A stretch of DNA of 64,000 nucleotides from G020353115 sp964640125 (GTDB lineage: Bacteria; Bacteroidota; Bacteroidia; Bacteroidales; VadinHA17), in the NCBI GenBank assembly GCA_964640125.1, contig CAZXGG010000012.1, positions 1 through 64,000 of the forward strand, written 5' to 3'. The notes below the pieces were generated by a model. The model saw only the letters and a list, made by a program, of their open reading frames with translations, did not search any database and was not told the DNA's origin. Below are positions 16,038 to 25,739 of the stretch, in pieces. Numbering within the stretch: the stretch's first letter is position 1; each line of letters starts with the position of its first letter. A program made the translations under genes and the position numbers.

Positions 16038-17150
16038 TCAATCGGTCAGGGTGTAGACCTGTCCGGGGAGACTTCGGACAATACCTGAGAATTCAAGGTC
16101 CAGCAGGATCGGGGAGATTTTACTTACCGGCAATTTCGACCGGGTACAAATCTGATCAATAGTCAGTTGTTTGTGTTCTTTCAGTAGCGCAACCACGCTG
16201 TTTTGTTCGGGAGAGAGCGTTTTAAACAGTTCTTTCTGAACGGGATTTTTTTGTTTCAGTTCAGGTTCCCATCCCATGATGTATTCCAGGTCGCGAACTC
16301 CTTCAATCAGTGCTGCCCTGTTGGTTTTAATAAACCGGTTACATCCCGTGGAGAAGGGATCAGAAATCCTGCCGGGGAAAGCAAAAACATCACGGTTGTA
16401 AGAGTTTGCCAGGTCAGCGGTGATCAGTGCTCCACCGGTCAGACCCGATTCGATTACAATGGTAGCATCGGCAAGGCCGGCTATGATCCGGTTGCGTTTC
16501 ACAAAATTGTTCCGATCCGGCTTTTCATCACTCAGGAAATCAGTGAGCAATCCACCCTGTTTTGTGATATCCCGGGCTATTGATTTATGCAGGGAAGGAT
16601 AAATTGTGCTTAATCCATGGCCTAATACCGCGATCGTGTTCAGTTCTCGTTTCAGTGCAGCTTTGTGGGCACAAATATCTATTCCATAGGCCAGTCCACT
16701 GACAATTAGCGGATTGTGATCCCTGTCAGTAAGATCATCAATCAGTTGCTGGCACAACTCCTTACCGCGCTGGGTGGCACTTCTTGTTCCAACAATACTC
16801 AGGACTTTTGACTGATTCAGTTCGATGTTCCCCAGAAAATAGAAGATTACCGGGGCATCCGGACACTGTTTAAGCCTGTCCGGATAGTCAGGATCAAGAT
16901 AAAAGTAGGAGCAAATGCGATTTTTTTCAAGAAACCGAATCTCCTGTTCTGCACGTTTCAATACATCCTGAGTGGCAATATTTTTTGCCAGTGAGGTCCC
17001 AATTCCCGATAGTTTTTGAAGGTTTTTTTCCTTTTCATGGAATACGCCTTCGATGCTACCGATATGTTCGATCAGCTTTTTTGCTGTAATACTACCCACG
17101 CCCGGGATCAGGCTTATCCCAATCTTATAGAGCAGGGAGTTTTCGGTCAT
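16038..17150 (-). CDS. dprA: DNA processing protein DprA
   Basis: Loads RecA onto incoming single-stranded DNA during natural transformation. Three parts are visible: an N-terminal helix-hairpin-helix region (LIPGVGSITAKKLIEHIGS), the central Rossmann-like DprA/Smf domain with SGLAYGIDICAHKAAL, AVLGHGLSTIYPS and FPGRISDPFSTGCN, and a C-terminal winged helix (residues ~310-370). 370 aa, complete. No other competence genes are in this window. It follows gdhA on the same strand after 21 nt. Confidence 0.95.
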   Translation of the reverse strand: MTENSLLYKIGISLIPGVGSITAKKLIEHIGSIEGVFHEKEKNLQKLSGIGTSLAKNIATQDVLKRAEQEIRFLEKNRICSYFYLDPDYPDRLKQCPDAPVIFYFLGNIELNQSKVLSIVGTRSATQRGKELCQQLIDDLTDRDHNPLIVSGLAYGIDICAHKAALKRELNTIAVLGHGLSTIYPSLHKSIARDITKQGGLLTDFLSDEKPDRNNFVKRNRIIAGLADATIVIESGLTGGALITADLANSYNRDVFAFPGRISDPFSTGCNRFIKTNRAALIEGVRDLEYIMGWEPELKQKNPVQKELFKTLSPEQNSVVALLKEHKQLTIDQICTRSKLPVSKISPILLDLEFSGIVRSLPGQVYTLTD

Positions 17151-17171
17151 GCATTGAAAGTTTTGGCGGAA

Positions 17172-18506
17172 TCAAATCAATCCGTGATCGAGCATCGCAT
17201 CAGCAACCTTTAGGAATCCGGCTATATTTGCACCTTTTACGTAATCGACATACCCATCTCCGGTACCGTAATTAACACATGCATCATGGATATTTCGCAT
17301 GATCTGGTGCAACCGCTGATCAACCTCTTTCTCAGGCCAGTTCAGCTTCATCGAGTTTTGTGCCATTTCAAGTCCTGAAGTAGAGACGCCACCGGCATTA
17401 GCAGCTTTCCCGGGCCCAAACAAAATCTTGCTTTCATGAAACAGTGCTATGGCTTCGTGGGTAGAAGGCATATTGGCTCCTTCACATACGCAGATACATC
17501 CGTTTTTAATAAGGGTTTCAGCATCTTGCTTATCCAGTTCATTCTGGGTAGCACAGGGAAGGGCAATATCCACCTTCACCTCCCAGGGTCTTTTTCCCTG
17601 GTGAAAAGTGGCACCCGGAAACTCCTGTGCATAGGGTGCTACAATATCTTCATTGGTTGCCCGTAGCTCCAGCATATAATCAATTTTTTCACCGGAAACA
17701 CCATCGGGATCATGAACGTAGCCATCGGGACCTGAGAGTGTAACTACTTTGCCTCCCAATTCAGTGGCTTTTGTAACAGCACCCCATGCCACATTACCAA
17801 ACCCGGATACTGCGATTGTTTTTCCTTCGATACCTTCACTCTGTGTAGCCAGCATCTCACTGGCAAAATATACATTTCCAAATCCTGTTGCTTCAGGCCT
17901 GATGAGACTGCCACCCCAATTCAGCCCTTTCCCTGTCAGCACACCGGTATTTTCACGGGCAAGCTTTTTATACATGCCGTAGAGAAAACCGATCTCCTGA
18001 CCACCCACTCCAATGTCACCGGCAGGTACATCCGTTTGCGGTCCAATAACCTTCCATAATTCAAGCATAAAAGCCTGGCAAAACCGCATGATCTCAGCTT
18101 TTGACTTTCCTTTGGGATCGAAATCACTTCCCCCTTTTGCACCACCCATTGGCAGGGAGGTCAGGCTGTTTTTGAAGATTTGCTCAAATCCCAGGAACTT
18201 AAGAATGCTGAGGTTTACACTGGGGTGAAAACGCAACCCCCCCTTGTAGGGTCCAATGGCATTGTTAAACTGGATCCGGTATCCAAGATTCACGTGTATC
18301 TTCCCTTCATCATCAGCCCAGGGTACCTTGAAGGAGAGAATCCTGTCAGGCTCAACAATCCGTTCTATGATACCGGCAGATTCATACTGGGGATTCTCAT
18401 TGTATACGTCTACAATGGAATCGAGCACTTCGCGGACTGCCTGAAGAAATTCCATCTCACCGGGATGCTTCTTCTCAAGATCATTCATGAATTTATCGAC
18501 GTTCAT
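17172..18506 (-). CDS. gdhA: NADP-specific glutamate dehydrogenase
   Basis: Catalyses reductive amination of 2-oxoglutarate to glutamate, the main ammonium-assimilating step in many Bacteroidota. The catalytic lysine lies in LPMGGAKGGSDFDPKGK, the NAD(P) fold in VSGFGNVAWGAVTKA, and the CEGANMPST and GPGKAANAGGVSTSGLEM motifs are intact. At 444 aa it matches the hexameric small-type enzyme. Upstream sequence on the minus strand contains a TATTTTTG -7-like element but no convincing -33 box. Confidence 0.96.
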   Translation of the reverse strand: MNVDKFMNDLEKKHPGEMEFLQAVREVLDSIVDVYNENPQYESAGIIERIVEPDRILSFKVPWADDEGKIHVNLGYRIQFNNAIGPYKGGLRFHPSVNLSILKFLGFEQIFKNSLTSLPMGGAKGGSDFDPKGKSKAEIMRFCQAFMLELWKVIGPQTDVPAGDIGVGGQEIGFLYGMYKKLARENTGVLTGKGLNWGGSLIRPEATGFGNVYFASEMLATQSEGIEGKTIAVSGFGNVAWGAVTKATELGGKVVTLSGPDGYVHDPDGVSGEKIDYMLELRATNEDIVAPYAQEFPGATFHQGKRPWEVKVDIALPCATQNELDKQDAETLIKNGCICVCEGANMPSTHEAIALFHESKILFGPGKAANAGGVSTSGLEMAQNSMKLNWPEKEVDQRLHQIMRNIHDACVNYGTGDGYVDYVKGANIAGFLKVADAMLDHGLI

Positions 18507-18600
18507 TTTTTATGGATTTAAATTAGGGTATCAATTTTACGCAGAAATAGATAAGAGTACAAAAATAAGTCGGTTATCTCCTTATTATTTATGATATTCC

Positions 18601-19083
18601 TCATACTTTTTGAACATGGCGGGACAGGGAATTATGAATGGCTGTCCTCTCATCTTTTGTCAGGGAAGTAATGGGGATTGGCGGGTATTTTGCAACGCCT
18701 GATCTCATCTGCTGGTACAGGTACAGTTTACGTTTTAGTCCCAGGGAGTTCCGCTTCATCTCGAACCGGACAAAACTGTTTTTGGGGATCTCGATTGAAC
18801 TTTTTGTGCCCGAAAAAATCCGCAAGGAATAAAACCGGAAGATCAGGTTCGTCTTTTCATCGGAATAGTAAATGTAGCACAGGTTGAGGAAATATTGAAA
18901 CAACAGGATCAGAGCATATATCCCGACCAGGATCGCTGTGATGTAGTTTTTGTGTAATCCGAAGAGGGGTGTATCCAGTAAACTGGTCGTATAAATAACA
19001 ATGACCAGGCAAACAAAAATGAGGGTAAGGACAAATGTCCTGAACCGCACCATAATCGCTGTTTTACGGTTTTGCAGAACCAT
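18601..19083 (-). CDS. Two-TM protein with PH-like soluble part
   Basis: 160 residues. Two adjacent TM helices (about 14-32 and 45-69) are followed by a compact, beta-rich C-terminal half (LIFRFYSLRIFSGTKSSIEIP ... KLYLYQQ). That layout is typical of small bacterial PH-like or membrane-anchored proteins. No named family is recognised with certainty. It is 21 nt downstream of the secreted-protein gene at 19105-19821, probably in one transcript. An alternative start is the ATG eleven codons in. Confidence 0.65.
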   Translation of the reverse strand: MVLQNRKTAIMVRFRTFVLTLIFVCLVIVIYTTSLLDTPLFGLHKNYITAILVGIYALILLFQYFLNLCYIYYSDEKTNLIFRFYSLRIFSGTKSSIEIPKNSFVRFEMKRNSLGLKRKLYLYQQMRSGVAKYPPIPITSLTKDERTAIHNSLSRHVQKV

Positions 19084-19104
19084 CTAAGTTGCTGAATAAA
19101 GGAT

Positions 19105-19821
19105 TTATTCGTTTTGACTGACTGAGTTATAAAAATAGATCAAATCGATCATCTCCTCTTCGCTCCTGAGCTTCAATTTATTCTCCTGAATGAATTCAGA
19201 CAACTCCGCTTCATGATCCCCCAACGCTTTCAGCATGCTTCTTGCCCCTTTCTGGATTTGAACAGCAGGTGCATCACCTTTTTTCAGGAAATATTCCTCT
19301 GTTGTGCGGAAATAGTCCCTGAAATTTCCCCCAGACATGTCCGTAGGAGGTTTATCTTCCCGCTTAACAATTGTATTCCGCCGAAGGAGTAGCCTGGTAT
19401 TTCCCCAGGCCAGCACTTCAAAATAGCCTGCATCCTTTTGCCTGTTTTGAATGAAATCATAAAAGGCGAACGAGCGGTGCCCGAAAGTGACGTGATCAAT
19501 TTGCCGTGGCATGGCAAAAACCAGGATTTTATCATCCAATTTAAACTCTATCTCATCCGTATGATGATTCAATCTCATTAAAACATTATGTGTCATTGAG
19601 CTATCCATGTGGATTACTTCACCCTCTTGAAACTCCTCCTCGATAAATGGATTACCACTAACATCGATATACCTGTCGGGTCCGATCATTACACCACCAC
19701 GCATTATTTCGTCAAACCTGACATTAGGTGATTTTGGAGTTGTTATCTGAGCACCTGCTGTAAAAAAAATACACATCAGGAACGAAAAAACAAGAAGCAG
19801 ATTTCTTCCGCTAAAGTTCAT
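19105..19821 (-). CDS. Secreted protein of unknown function
   Basis: 238 residues with a signal peptide (LLLVFSFLMCIFFTAGAQ, cleavage near residue 25). The mature protein is soluble, beta-rich in the first half (YIDVSGNPFIEEEFQEGEV, EIEFKLDDKILVFAMP) and helical and acidic at the end. It shows no catalytic motif and I do not recognise a family. Proteins of this kind in Bacteroidota often sit in the periplasm. Confidence 0.65.
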   Translation of the reverse strand: MNFSGRNLLLVFSFLMCIFFTAGAQITTPKSPNVRFDEIMRGGVMIGPDRYIDVSGNPFIEEEFQEGEVIHMDSSMTHNVLMRLNHHTDEIEFKLDDKILVFAMPRQIDHVTFGHRSFAFYDFIQNRQKDAGYFEVLAWGNTRLLLRRNTIVKREDKPPTDMSGGNFRDYFRTTEEYFLKKGDAPAVQIQKGARSMLKALGDHEAELSEFIQENKLKLRSEEEMIDLIYFYNSVSQNE

Positions 19822-19897
19822 TTTCTTTTTGTTTTGATTTTCTGTTCAAACTTATGAAAAAACCACGATTTATTCAAAATTTGAGAAGGATCAAAAA

Positions 19898-20362
19898 TTA
19901 TTCTTTTTCTTTATTTTTCCGTTTTGTAGTAAAGAATGTCTGCATCAATTGCCGGCAATCCCTCTCAAGAATTGCAGGGATCACCTCTGTTTTGGGGTGA
20001 AGGATATTTTCCTGCATAGATGAATACCCTCTCTTTTCATCCCTGGTACCATACACGAGGGTCCCCAGCTGGCTCCAGAAACAAGCTCCGGCGCACATGA
20101 TACATGGTTCAAAGGTAACATATAGTGTACAATCGCTCAGGTGTTTTCCCCCGATGTAGTTGGTGGCTGCCGTAATTGCCTGCATTTCTGCATGTGCGGT
20201 AACATCATTTAAGCCCTCGGTCAGGTTGTGTGCCCGGGCTATAATCTTTCCCTTGCAAACAACAACAGCACCAACAGGAATCTCATTTTTCGAAAGCGCA
20301 ACCCGTGCCTCCTTAAGGGCTTCTTTCATAAAATGTTCATGAGATGGAGGTGTGAGTTTCAT
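19898..20362 (-). CDS. tadA: Nucleoside deaminase, likely tRNA adenosine deaminase TadA
   Basis: Zinc deaminase that converts A34 to inosine in tRNA-Arg(ACG). The zinc site is complete: H57-A-E59 with the proton-shuttling glutamate, and P86-C-I-M-C90. The residues after the PCxxC (GACFWSQLGTLVYGTRDEKRG) fit the TadA/guanine deaminase group; at 154 aa, TadA is the more likely of the two. It is divergent from aspS across 109 nt. Confidence 0.85.
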   Translation of the reverse strand: MKLTPPSHEHFMKEALKEARVALSKNEIPVGAVVVCKGKIIARAHNLTEGLNDVTAHAEMQAITAATNYIGGKHLSDCTLYVTFEPCIMCAGACFWSQLGTLVYGTRDEKRGYSSMQENILHPKTEVIPAILERDCRQLMQTFFTTKRKNKEKE

Positions 20363-20444
20363 AGAATAGCATTTGTAAATTCAGGATCCCTTTACGCCCA
20401 AATTAGGACTTTTTATTTGATAATACAAACCATAAATTTTTCCT

Positions 20445-20452
20445 TACATTTG
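20445..20452 (+). promoter_or_regulatory. -7 element upstream of aspS
   Basis: TACATTTG is a perfect TAnnTTTG match 19 nt before the aspS ATG. The nearest TTTG upstream (20416-20419) is 25 nt away, longer than the usual spacing, so only the -7 part is convincing. Confidence 0.4.
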
Positions 20453-20471
20453 CTCAAGAAAAAAAACAGAT

Positions 20472-22220
20472 ATGTACAGAACACACACCTGTGGGGAATT
20501 AAATCGTGACGCAATTAACCGGAAAGTAACACTTTGCGGATGGGTTCACCGATCACGTGACCTGGGAGGGATGACATTCATCGATCTGAGAGACCGATAC
20601 GGTATTACACAATTGGTCTTCAACATGGAAACCAATCCAGACCTTTGTAAGGAGGCAAGAAAGGTGGGACGCGAATTTGTACTATCAGCCACCGGACAGG
20701 TCACAGAACGAAGCAACAAAAATCCGAATATTCCAACCGGAGATGTCGAGGTATTCGTTGATGAACTCAGGATCCTCAACCGGTCGGAAATACCTCCGTT
20801 TACCATTGAAACGGAAACCGATGGAGGGGAAGAATTGCGTATGAAATACCGGTACCTTGACCTGAGAAGAGAACCGGTGAAAAAAAATATCCTGCTTCGG
20901 CACCGGATGGCTCAGGAAGTCAGGAAATACCTCGATTCAAAGCATTTTATTGAAATCGAAACGCCGGTCTTGATTAAATCAACTCCGGAAGGTGCCAGAG
21001 ATTACGTTGTTCCTTCCCGGATGCATCCTGGAAGGTTCTATGCGCTGCCGCAATCGCCACAAACGTTTAAACAACTGATCATGATCGCCGGGTATGACCG
21101 CTATTTTCAATTGGTTAAATGTTTCCGGGATGAAGATTTCAGAGCCGACCGGCAACCTGAATTTACGCAGATCGATTGTGAAATGTCCTTTGTCGAAAAG
21201 GAAGATATTTTGGAAACTTTTGAAGGATTGGCAAAGCATCTGTTCAGTACAATACTGGGGATTGATATAGAAGAGACCTTCCCCAGAATACCCTATGATG
21301 AAGCCTTGCGTGATTACGGGACCGATAAGCCGGATATCCGCTTTGGAATGAAACTGTCAGAACTCACTCCTCTCACCAGGGGAAAGGGGTTTACCATCTT
21401 TGATGATGCCGGTTACATCGGTGGAATTTGTGCAGAGGATTGCTCGGAATTCTCAAGAAAACAGATTGATCAGCTGACGGAATTTGTAAAGAGACCTCAG
21501 ATCGGGGCCAAGGGATTGATCTATGTCAAATACAATGTTGATGGTAGCATTAAATCCTCTGTCGACAAATTTTTCTGCGAAAAGGATCTGAGGGAATGGA
21601 GTGATTACATGCAGGCTAAGAAAGGTGACCTGTTGCTGATCATGGCAGGTGAAAAAACAGATACCCGGAATGCCCTTGGTGAGTTACGGCTTGAAATGGG
21701 TAAACAGTTGGGATTACGTCAGGAGGGTGTATTTGCACCCCTGTGGATTGTGAACTTCCCGCTGCTTCAGTGGGATGAAGAGAGCAACCGATTTTACGCC
21801 ATGCACCATCCCTTTACTTCGGCTCTGGAAGAGGACCGGCATTTGTTCGAAACCGACCCCGGAAACGTGCGGGCCAATGCTTACGACCTGGTGATCAATG
21901 GAGTGGAAATCGGTGGCGGATCTATCCGGATTCATGATAAAGAAAGACAAAAAGAGATGTTTGAACAGCTTGGTTTTACTCACAAAGAGGCGGAAGAACA
22001 ATTTGGATTCCTGATGAACGCGTTTAAATACGGAGCACCACCGCACGGGGGTATCGCCTTTGGATTTGACCGTTGGGTTGCCCTGTTTGGAGGATCTGAA
22101 ACGATTCGCGACTTCATCGCTTTTCCAAAAAATAACGCCGGGAAAGATATTATGATCGATTCCCCCTCACCCATCAGTGATGAGCAATTAAAAGAATTGG
22201 GATTAAAACTTCGGAAGTAA
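20472..22220 (+). CDS. aspS: Aspartyl-tRNA synthetase
   Basis: Class II synthetase charging tRNA-Asp. It contains the N-terminal OB fold (VTLCGWVHRSRDLGGMTFIDLRDRYG), class II motif 2 in FRDEDFRADRQPEFTQID, an inserted GAD domain of the bacterial type (about 290-410) and motif 3 in GGIAFGFDRWVALFGG. The QSPQ flipping-loop signature follows the ALP block. 582 aa is the standard bacterial length. Monocistronic in appearance, divergent from tadA. Confidence 0.97.
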   Translation: MYRTHTCGELNRDAINRKVTLCGWVHRSRDLGGMTFIDLRDRYGITQLVFNMETNPDLCKEARKVGREFVLSATGQVTERSNKNPNIPTGDVEVFVDELRILNRSEIPPFTIETETDGGEELRMKYRYLDLRREPVKKNILLRHRMAQEVRKYLDSKHFIEIETPVLIKSTPEGARDYVVPSRMHPGRFYALPQSPQTFKQLIMIAGYDRYFQLVKCFRDEDFRADRQPEFTQIDCEMSFVEKEDILETFEGLAKHLFSTILGIDIEETFPRIPYDEALRDYGTDKPDIRFGMKLSELTPLTRGKGFTIFDDAGYIGGICAEDCSEFSRKQIDQLTEFVKRPQIGAKGLIYVKYNVDGSIKSSVDKFFCEKDLREWSDYMQAKKGDLLLIMAGEKTDTRNALGELRLEMGKQLGLRQEGVFAPLWIVNFPLLQWDEESNRFYAMHHPFTSALEEDRHLFETDPGNVRANAYDLVINGVEIGGGSIRIHDKERQKEMFEQLGFTHKEAEEQFGFLMNAFKYGAPPHGGIAFGFDRWVALFGGSETIRDFIAFPKNNAGKDIMIDSPSPISDEQLKELGLKLRK

Positions 22221-22256
22221 CTGGCCTCAAAAGATCAATTTTGTTTATCCATCGGG

Positions 22257-22337
22257 AGATTTAACACATTATTTACCTGATTGGAACACTTTTTGTACTT
22301 TCATTATTCACTTATATTTTCTAGATTTAACACATTA
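22257..22337 (+). promoter_or_regulatory. 15-nt direct repeats around a promoter-like region
   Basis: The 15-mer agatttaacacatta occurs twice (22257-22271 and 22323-22337), 66 nt apart, upstream of the barrel-protein gene at 22369. Between them lies TTTG (22292-22295) and TATATTTT (22313-22320), a plausible promoter with a short 17-nt spacer. The repeats could be binding sites for a regulator. Confidence 0.4.
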
Positions 22338-22368
22338 AGCGTTTACTAACTTCAAATTTCTAACAGCC

Positions 22369-23262
22369 ATGAACAAAAAAGCATTGCTCGGCATACTGGG
22401 CATTTTCATTTTAATGCTATTCTTCCCAAACTCTCTCTGGTCGCAGGACCTGGATAAACTCACCGTGGGGTCAACATACCATGTGGTTCTGAAAGATGGA
22501 TCGGAACTGCATGGAGAGTTGGTTCAGAAATCAGCTGACCAGATCGTCATCAAGACGGCTGCAATGGGTGAGATTACGATTGCAGCAGGTGATATTGAAA
22601 AAATTGATGAAACCACTGCAGCCGATTACAAGGGAGGGAAATACCGCTTTCCGAATCCAAGTTATTCCAAATACCTTTGGGGACAGACCGGACGAAACCT
22701 GAAGAAAGGGGATGGGTATTATCAGAACGTACTGATTGTCTTTAACTCGGCACATTACGGCATAACCAACTGGTTTTCTATCGGTGCTGGTTTTGAAGGC
22801 ATTTCAACCTTTATGGGCGAACCCATATTTTTTGTTATGCCTAAGTTTGGCTATGAATTTTTTAAGAATTTTTCGGCTGGAATAAGTTATCTGTATGGGA
22901 ACGCAGCAGTGGCAATCGAAGAGGGCGGCTTTTCAGGGATCGGTGTTATATACGGTACGGTTACCTATGGGAATATGGACTACAATGGCACCGTCGGATT
23001 CGGATGGGCTCATGCAGAAGGGAGTATGACAAATGATCCACTCATTACGGTAAGTGGAATGGCAAGAGTTGCACGAAGACTCGCGCTTGTTACAGAAAAT
23101 TATCTGATACCTGCCGATCCATACTATGCAATCTTTTCCTATGGGCTCAGGATACTCGGCGAACGGTCTGCTTTTGACATATCCTTTTTAAATTCAAAAG
23201 ATATTGCCGAGGTATTCCCGGTTGGTCTCCCGGTTTGGATCAGTTACAGTTTCCATTTCTAG
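22369..23262 (+). CDS. Putative outer-membrane protein with N-terminal SH3-like segment
   Basis: 297 residues with a signal peptide ending near SLWSQ. Residues ~38-80 (VVLKDGSELHGELVQKSADQIVIKT) resemble the small Sm/SH3-like fold found at the start of several Bacteroidota envelope proteins. The rest has alternating aromatic strands (GITNWFSIGAGFEG, GYEFFKNFSAGISYLYGN) and ends in a terminal Phe, as outer-membrane barrels do. Function unknown. It converges with miaB. Confidence 0.7.
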   Translation: MNKKALLGILGIFILMLFFPNSLWSQDLDKLTVGSTYHVVLKDGSELHGELVQKSADQIVIKTAAMGEITIAAGDIEKIDETTAADYKGGKYRFPNPSYSKYLWGQTGRNLKKGDGYYQNVLIVFNSAHYGITNWFSIGAGFEGISTFMGEPIFFVMPKFGYEFFKNFSAGISYLYGNAAVAIEEGGFSGIGVIYGTVTYGNMDYNGTVGFGWAHAEGSMTNDPLITVSGMARVARRLALVTENYLIPADPYYAIFSYGLRILGERSAFDISFLNSKDIAEVFPVGLPVWISYSFHF

Positions 23263-23290
23263 CTGAAGGTGTCTGAAAAGTAAGAAACCA

Positions 23291-24664
23291 TCACTCCTTT
23301 CCAAGAAGGGTTGCAGCCGTATATGCGTTGATCTTTACCTTCACAAGATCTCCAATGTTATTGTTTCCTCTGGGGAACACAACCACCTTGTTTTGAGATG
23401 TTCTGCCAAATAGATCCTGGTCCGACCGTTTGGATTTTCCCTCAACCAGCACCTCAACAATCCGGTTGAGATCCTTGCTCTTACTCTCGACCGAAAGGCT
23501 GTTCTGGAGTGTAATGATATCGTTCAGCCTACTGCCTTTTACAGCTTCAGGAACATCATCCTCAAGATCCGAGGCAGCTATTGTTCCGGGACGTTCCGAG
23601 TATTTGAACATGTAGGCAAAATCGAAGCCTGTCCACTGCATAAGCGATAAGGTATCCTGGTGGTCTTCTTCCGTTTCGGTACAGAAACCGGCAATGATAT
23701 CGGTTGTAACCGAACATTCGGGAAGAATAGTACGTATTGCAGAAATCCGGTCCATATACCATTCACGGCTATAACCCCGGTTCATCAATTTGAGGATGCG
23801 TGTACTTCCCGATTGTACCGGCAGGTGGATGTGTTTGCAGATGTTCGGATAGGATGCCATGGTGTGTAAAACAGCATCAGACATATCTTTCGGATGTGAT
23901 GTTGAAAACCGGATCCGCAGGGTCGGAACCGATGCAGCAACAACATCGAGCAGCCGGGCAAAATCAATGCTGTTTTTTGCTCCCCTGGTGCGCCACCTGT
24001 AGGAATCTACATTCTGGCCAATCAGCGTTACTTCTTTGAACCCAAGGAGTGATAACCGCTGGACATCAGCCAGGATCATTTTCGGATCTTTACTGCGTTC
24101 AATACCCCGTGTGAAAGGAACGACACAGTAGGAGCACCGGTTATTACACCCCCTCATGATGGTGACAAATGCAGAAACGGTATTGGTGTCCTGATAAACA
24201 GGTGGAATATCACCATACATCTCTTCGCGGGAAAGCATGACATTCACTGCTTTCTGTCCGGTCAACGCCGTGGAGATCAGATTGGGAAGATCCCGGTATG
24301 CATCGGGGCCAATGACCAGATCAACACCCGTTTCATTCTCCAACAATTTCTCCTTAAGCCGTTCAGCCATGCAACCAATAATTCCAACCAGCAGGTCAGG
24401 CTTCGTCTCTTTTGTTTTTTTCAGGGCAGCTAATCTCCGCCATATACGTTGTTCAGCATTTTCCCTGACGGAACAGGTATTGATCAAAATAATATCTGCC
24501 TGCCCGATCTGGCTGGTTACCGCATAACCATTCTCCCGCATGATGGAGACCACAATCTCGCTGTCGGCAACATTCATCTGACAACCGTATGTCTCCAGGT
24601 ATAGTTGAGGAAGATGTGGATTATTGCATGGTTGTGCGAACTGACCTTTCGACATGTCTGCCAT
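23291..24664 (-). CDS. miaB: tRNA-2-methylthio-N6-dimethylallyladenosine synthase MiaB
   Basis: Radical-SAM methylthiotransferase modifying A37 of tRNAs. The N-terminal UPF0004 domain has the cluster-binding cysteines in YGCQMN, NTCSVRE and IIGCMAE; the radical SAM cysteines are in RGCNNRCSYCVVPFTRG; a TRAM domain closes the protein (VLVEGKSKRSDQDLFGRTSQNKVVVF). I start it at 24664 (MADMSKG), because the ORF's first 21 codons look non-coding; 24655 is another option. About 457 aa, normal for MiaB. Confidence 0.94.
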   Translation of the reverse strand: MADMSKGQFAQPCNNPHLPQLYLETYGCQMNVADSEIVVSIMRENGYAVTSQIGQADIILINTCSVRENAEQRIWRRLAALKKTKETKPDLLVGIIGCMAERLKEKLLENETGVDLVIGPDAYRDLPNLISTALTGQKAVNVMLSREEMYGDIPPVYQDTNTVSAFVTIMRGCNNRCSYCVVPFTRGIERSKDPKMILADVQRLSLLGFKEVTLIGQNVDSYRWRTRGAKNSIDFARLLDVVAASVPTLRIRFSTSHPKDMSDAVLHTMASYPNICKHIHLPVQSGSTRILKLMNRGYSREWYMDRISAIRTILPECSVTTDIIAGFCTETEEDHQDTLSLMQWTGFDFAYMFKYSERPGTIAASDLEDDVPEAVKGSRLNDIITLQNSLSVESKSKDLNRIVEVLVEGKSKRSDQDLFGRTSQNKVVVFPRGNNNIGDLVKVKINAYTAATLLGKE

Positions 24665-24776
24665 TACATCCTGATTTGTGGAATTGAACTCAGCTGACAA
24701 ATGTACATCCAAAATAAGGATTACCAAAAACAGGCAGGACAGTTCATTGTAATCTTCTATTCAGGAAGATGAAAAG

Positions 24777-24807
24777 TTTTAAAAATCGAATCCAATTTAT
24801 AATTTTG
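24777..24807 (+). promoter_or_regulatory. Promoter of the YebC-family gene
   Basis: TTTT (24777-24780), 19-nt spacer and TAATTTTG (24800-24807) match the Bacteroidota consensus apart from one base in the -33 box, 26 nt before the start codon at 24834. Confidence 0.5.
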
Positions 24808-24833
24808 CCCTTGGAATAAAAACCGTTCATAGT

Positions 24834-25577
24834 ATGTCAGGACATAGTAAATGGTCGACCATAAAACGGAAAAAGGGCGCTGCCGATACGAAAAGATCCA
24901 AAATCTTTTCGCGAATTGTGAAGGAGATCCAGGTATCCGTTAGGGAAGGTGGTCCGGACGCCGATGCCAATCCCAGGCTGCGTCTGGCAATCCAGAATGC
25001 CAAAGGGGTAAACATGCCAAAAGATAACATCCAGAGAGCTATTAACAAAGCCGGTAGTGACGGTGCTGGTTTAGAGCCGGTTACATTTGAAGGATATGGC
25101 CCTGGAGGCGTTGCTATTTATATCGAATGCCTTACCGATAACCATAAGCGAACCGTGGGTAGTATCCGGTCTATCTTTAATAAGAAAGGTGGCAATCTCG
25201 GGACCAATGGATCGCTGAGTTTCCTGTTTGACCGGAAAGGTGTTTTTACCGTGCCGAAAGGAGATCTTGATCCCGAGGAGTTTCAGCTGGAAATCATCGA
25301 TGCCGGAGTTGAAGAATTTGAAACCGAAGAGGACGTTTTCGTGATTACAACACCACTCGAAGATTTCGGTAGTGTCCAGAAAAAACTGGATGAAATGGGC
25401 ATAGAACCGGAGAATGCCGAGTTACAAAGAATACCTAACGATACCAAAACACTTGATCTGGAAACTTCATTGAAAGTCCTGAGGATGGTAGAAGATTTTG
25501 AAGAGGACGATGATGTACAGAATGTTTACCATAACATGGAAGTTACGGATGAAATTGTTCAGGCACTCCAGGATTGA
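24834..25577 (+). CDS. yebC: YebC/PmpR family protein
   Basis: Conserved bacterial protein long annotated as a transcriptional regulator, with more recent work in other bacteria linking relatives to translation of difficult peptide stretches. The family signature MSGHSKWSTIKRKKGAADTK opens the protein, followed by the three-domain YebC fold (RLRLAIQNAKGVNMPKDNI, EGYGPGGVAIYIECLTDN). The C-terminal acidic tail EDFEEDDDVQNVYHNM is typical. 247 aa, complete. Confidence 0.93.
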   Translation: MSGHSKWSTIKRKKGAADTKRSKIFSRIVKEIQVSVREGGPDADANPRLRLAIQNAKGVNMPKDNIQRAINKAGSDGAGLEPVTFEGYGPGGVAIYIECLTDNHKRTVGSIRSIFNKKGGNLGTNGSLSFLFDRKGVFTVPKGDLDPEEFQLEIIDAGVEEFETEEDVFVITTPLEDFGSVQKKLDEMGIEPENAELQRIPNDTKTLDLETSLKVLRMVEDFEEDDDVQNVYHNMEVTDEIVQALQD

Positions 25578-25739
25578 TAAACCTGGGGATCCGTACCATA
25601 ATGTTATACAAATAATACCTTTTCGTACAGATTAACTTTTTCCACTATCTTTAATCCAGCATTTGTTAACCTCCTGCCTGATATGGGAAAATATTCTTAT
25701 ATTTGATAGTATCCAAATTCTTCTAAAGAACACATTGTG

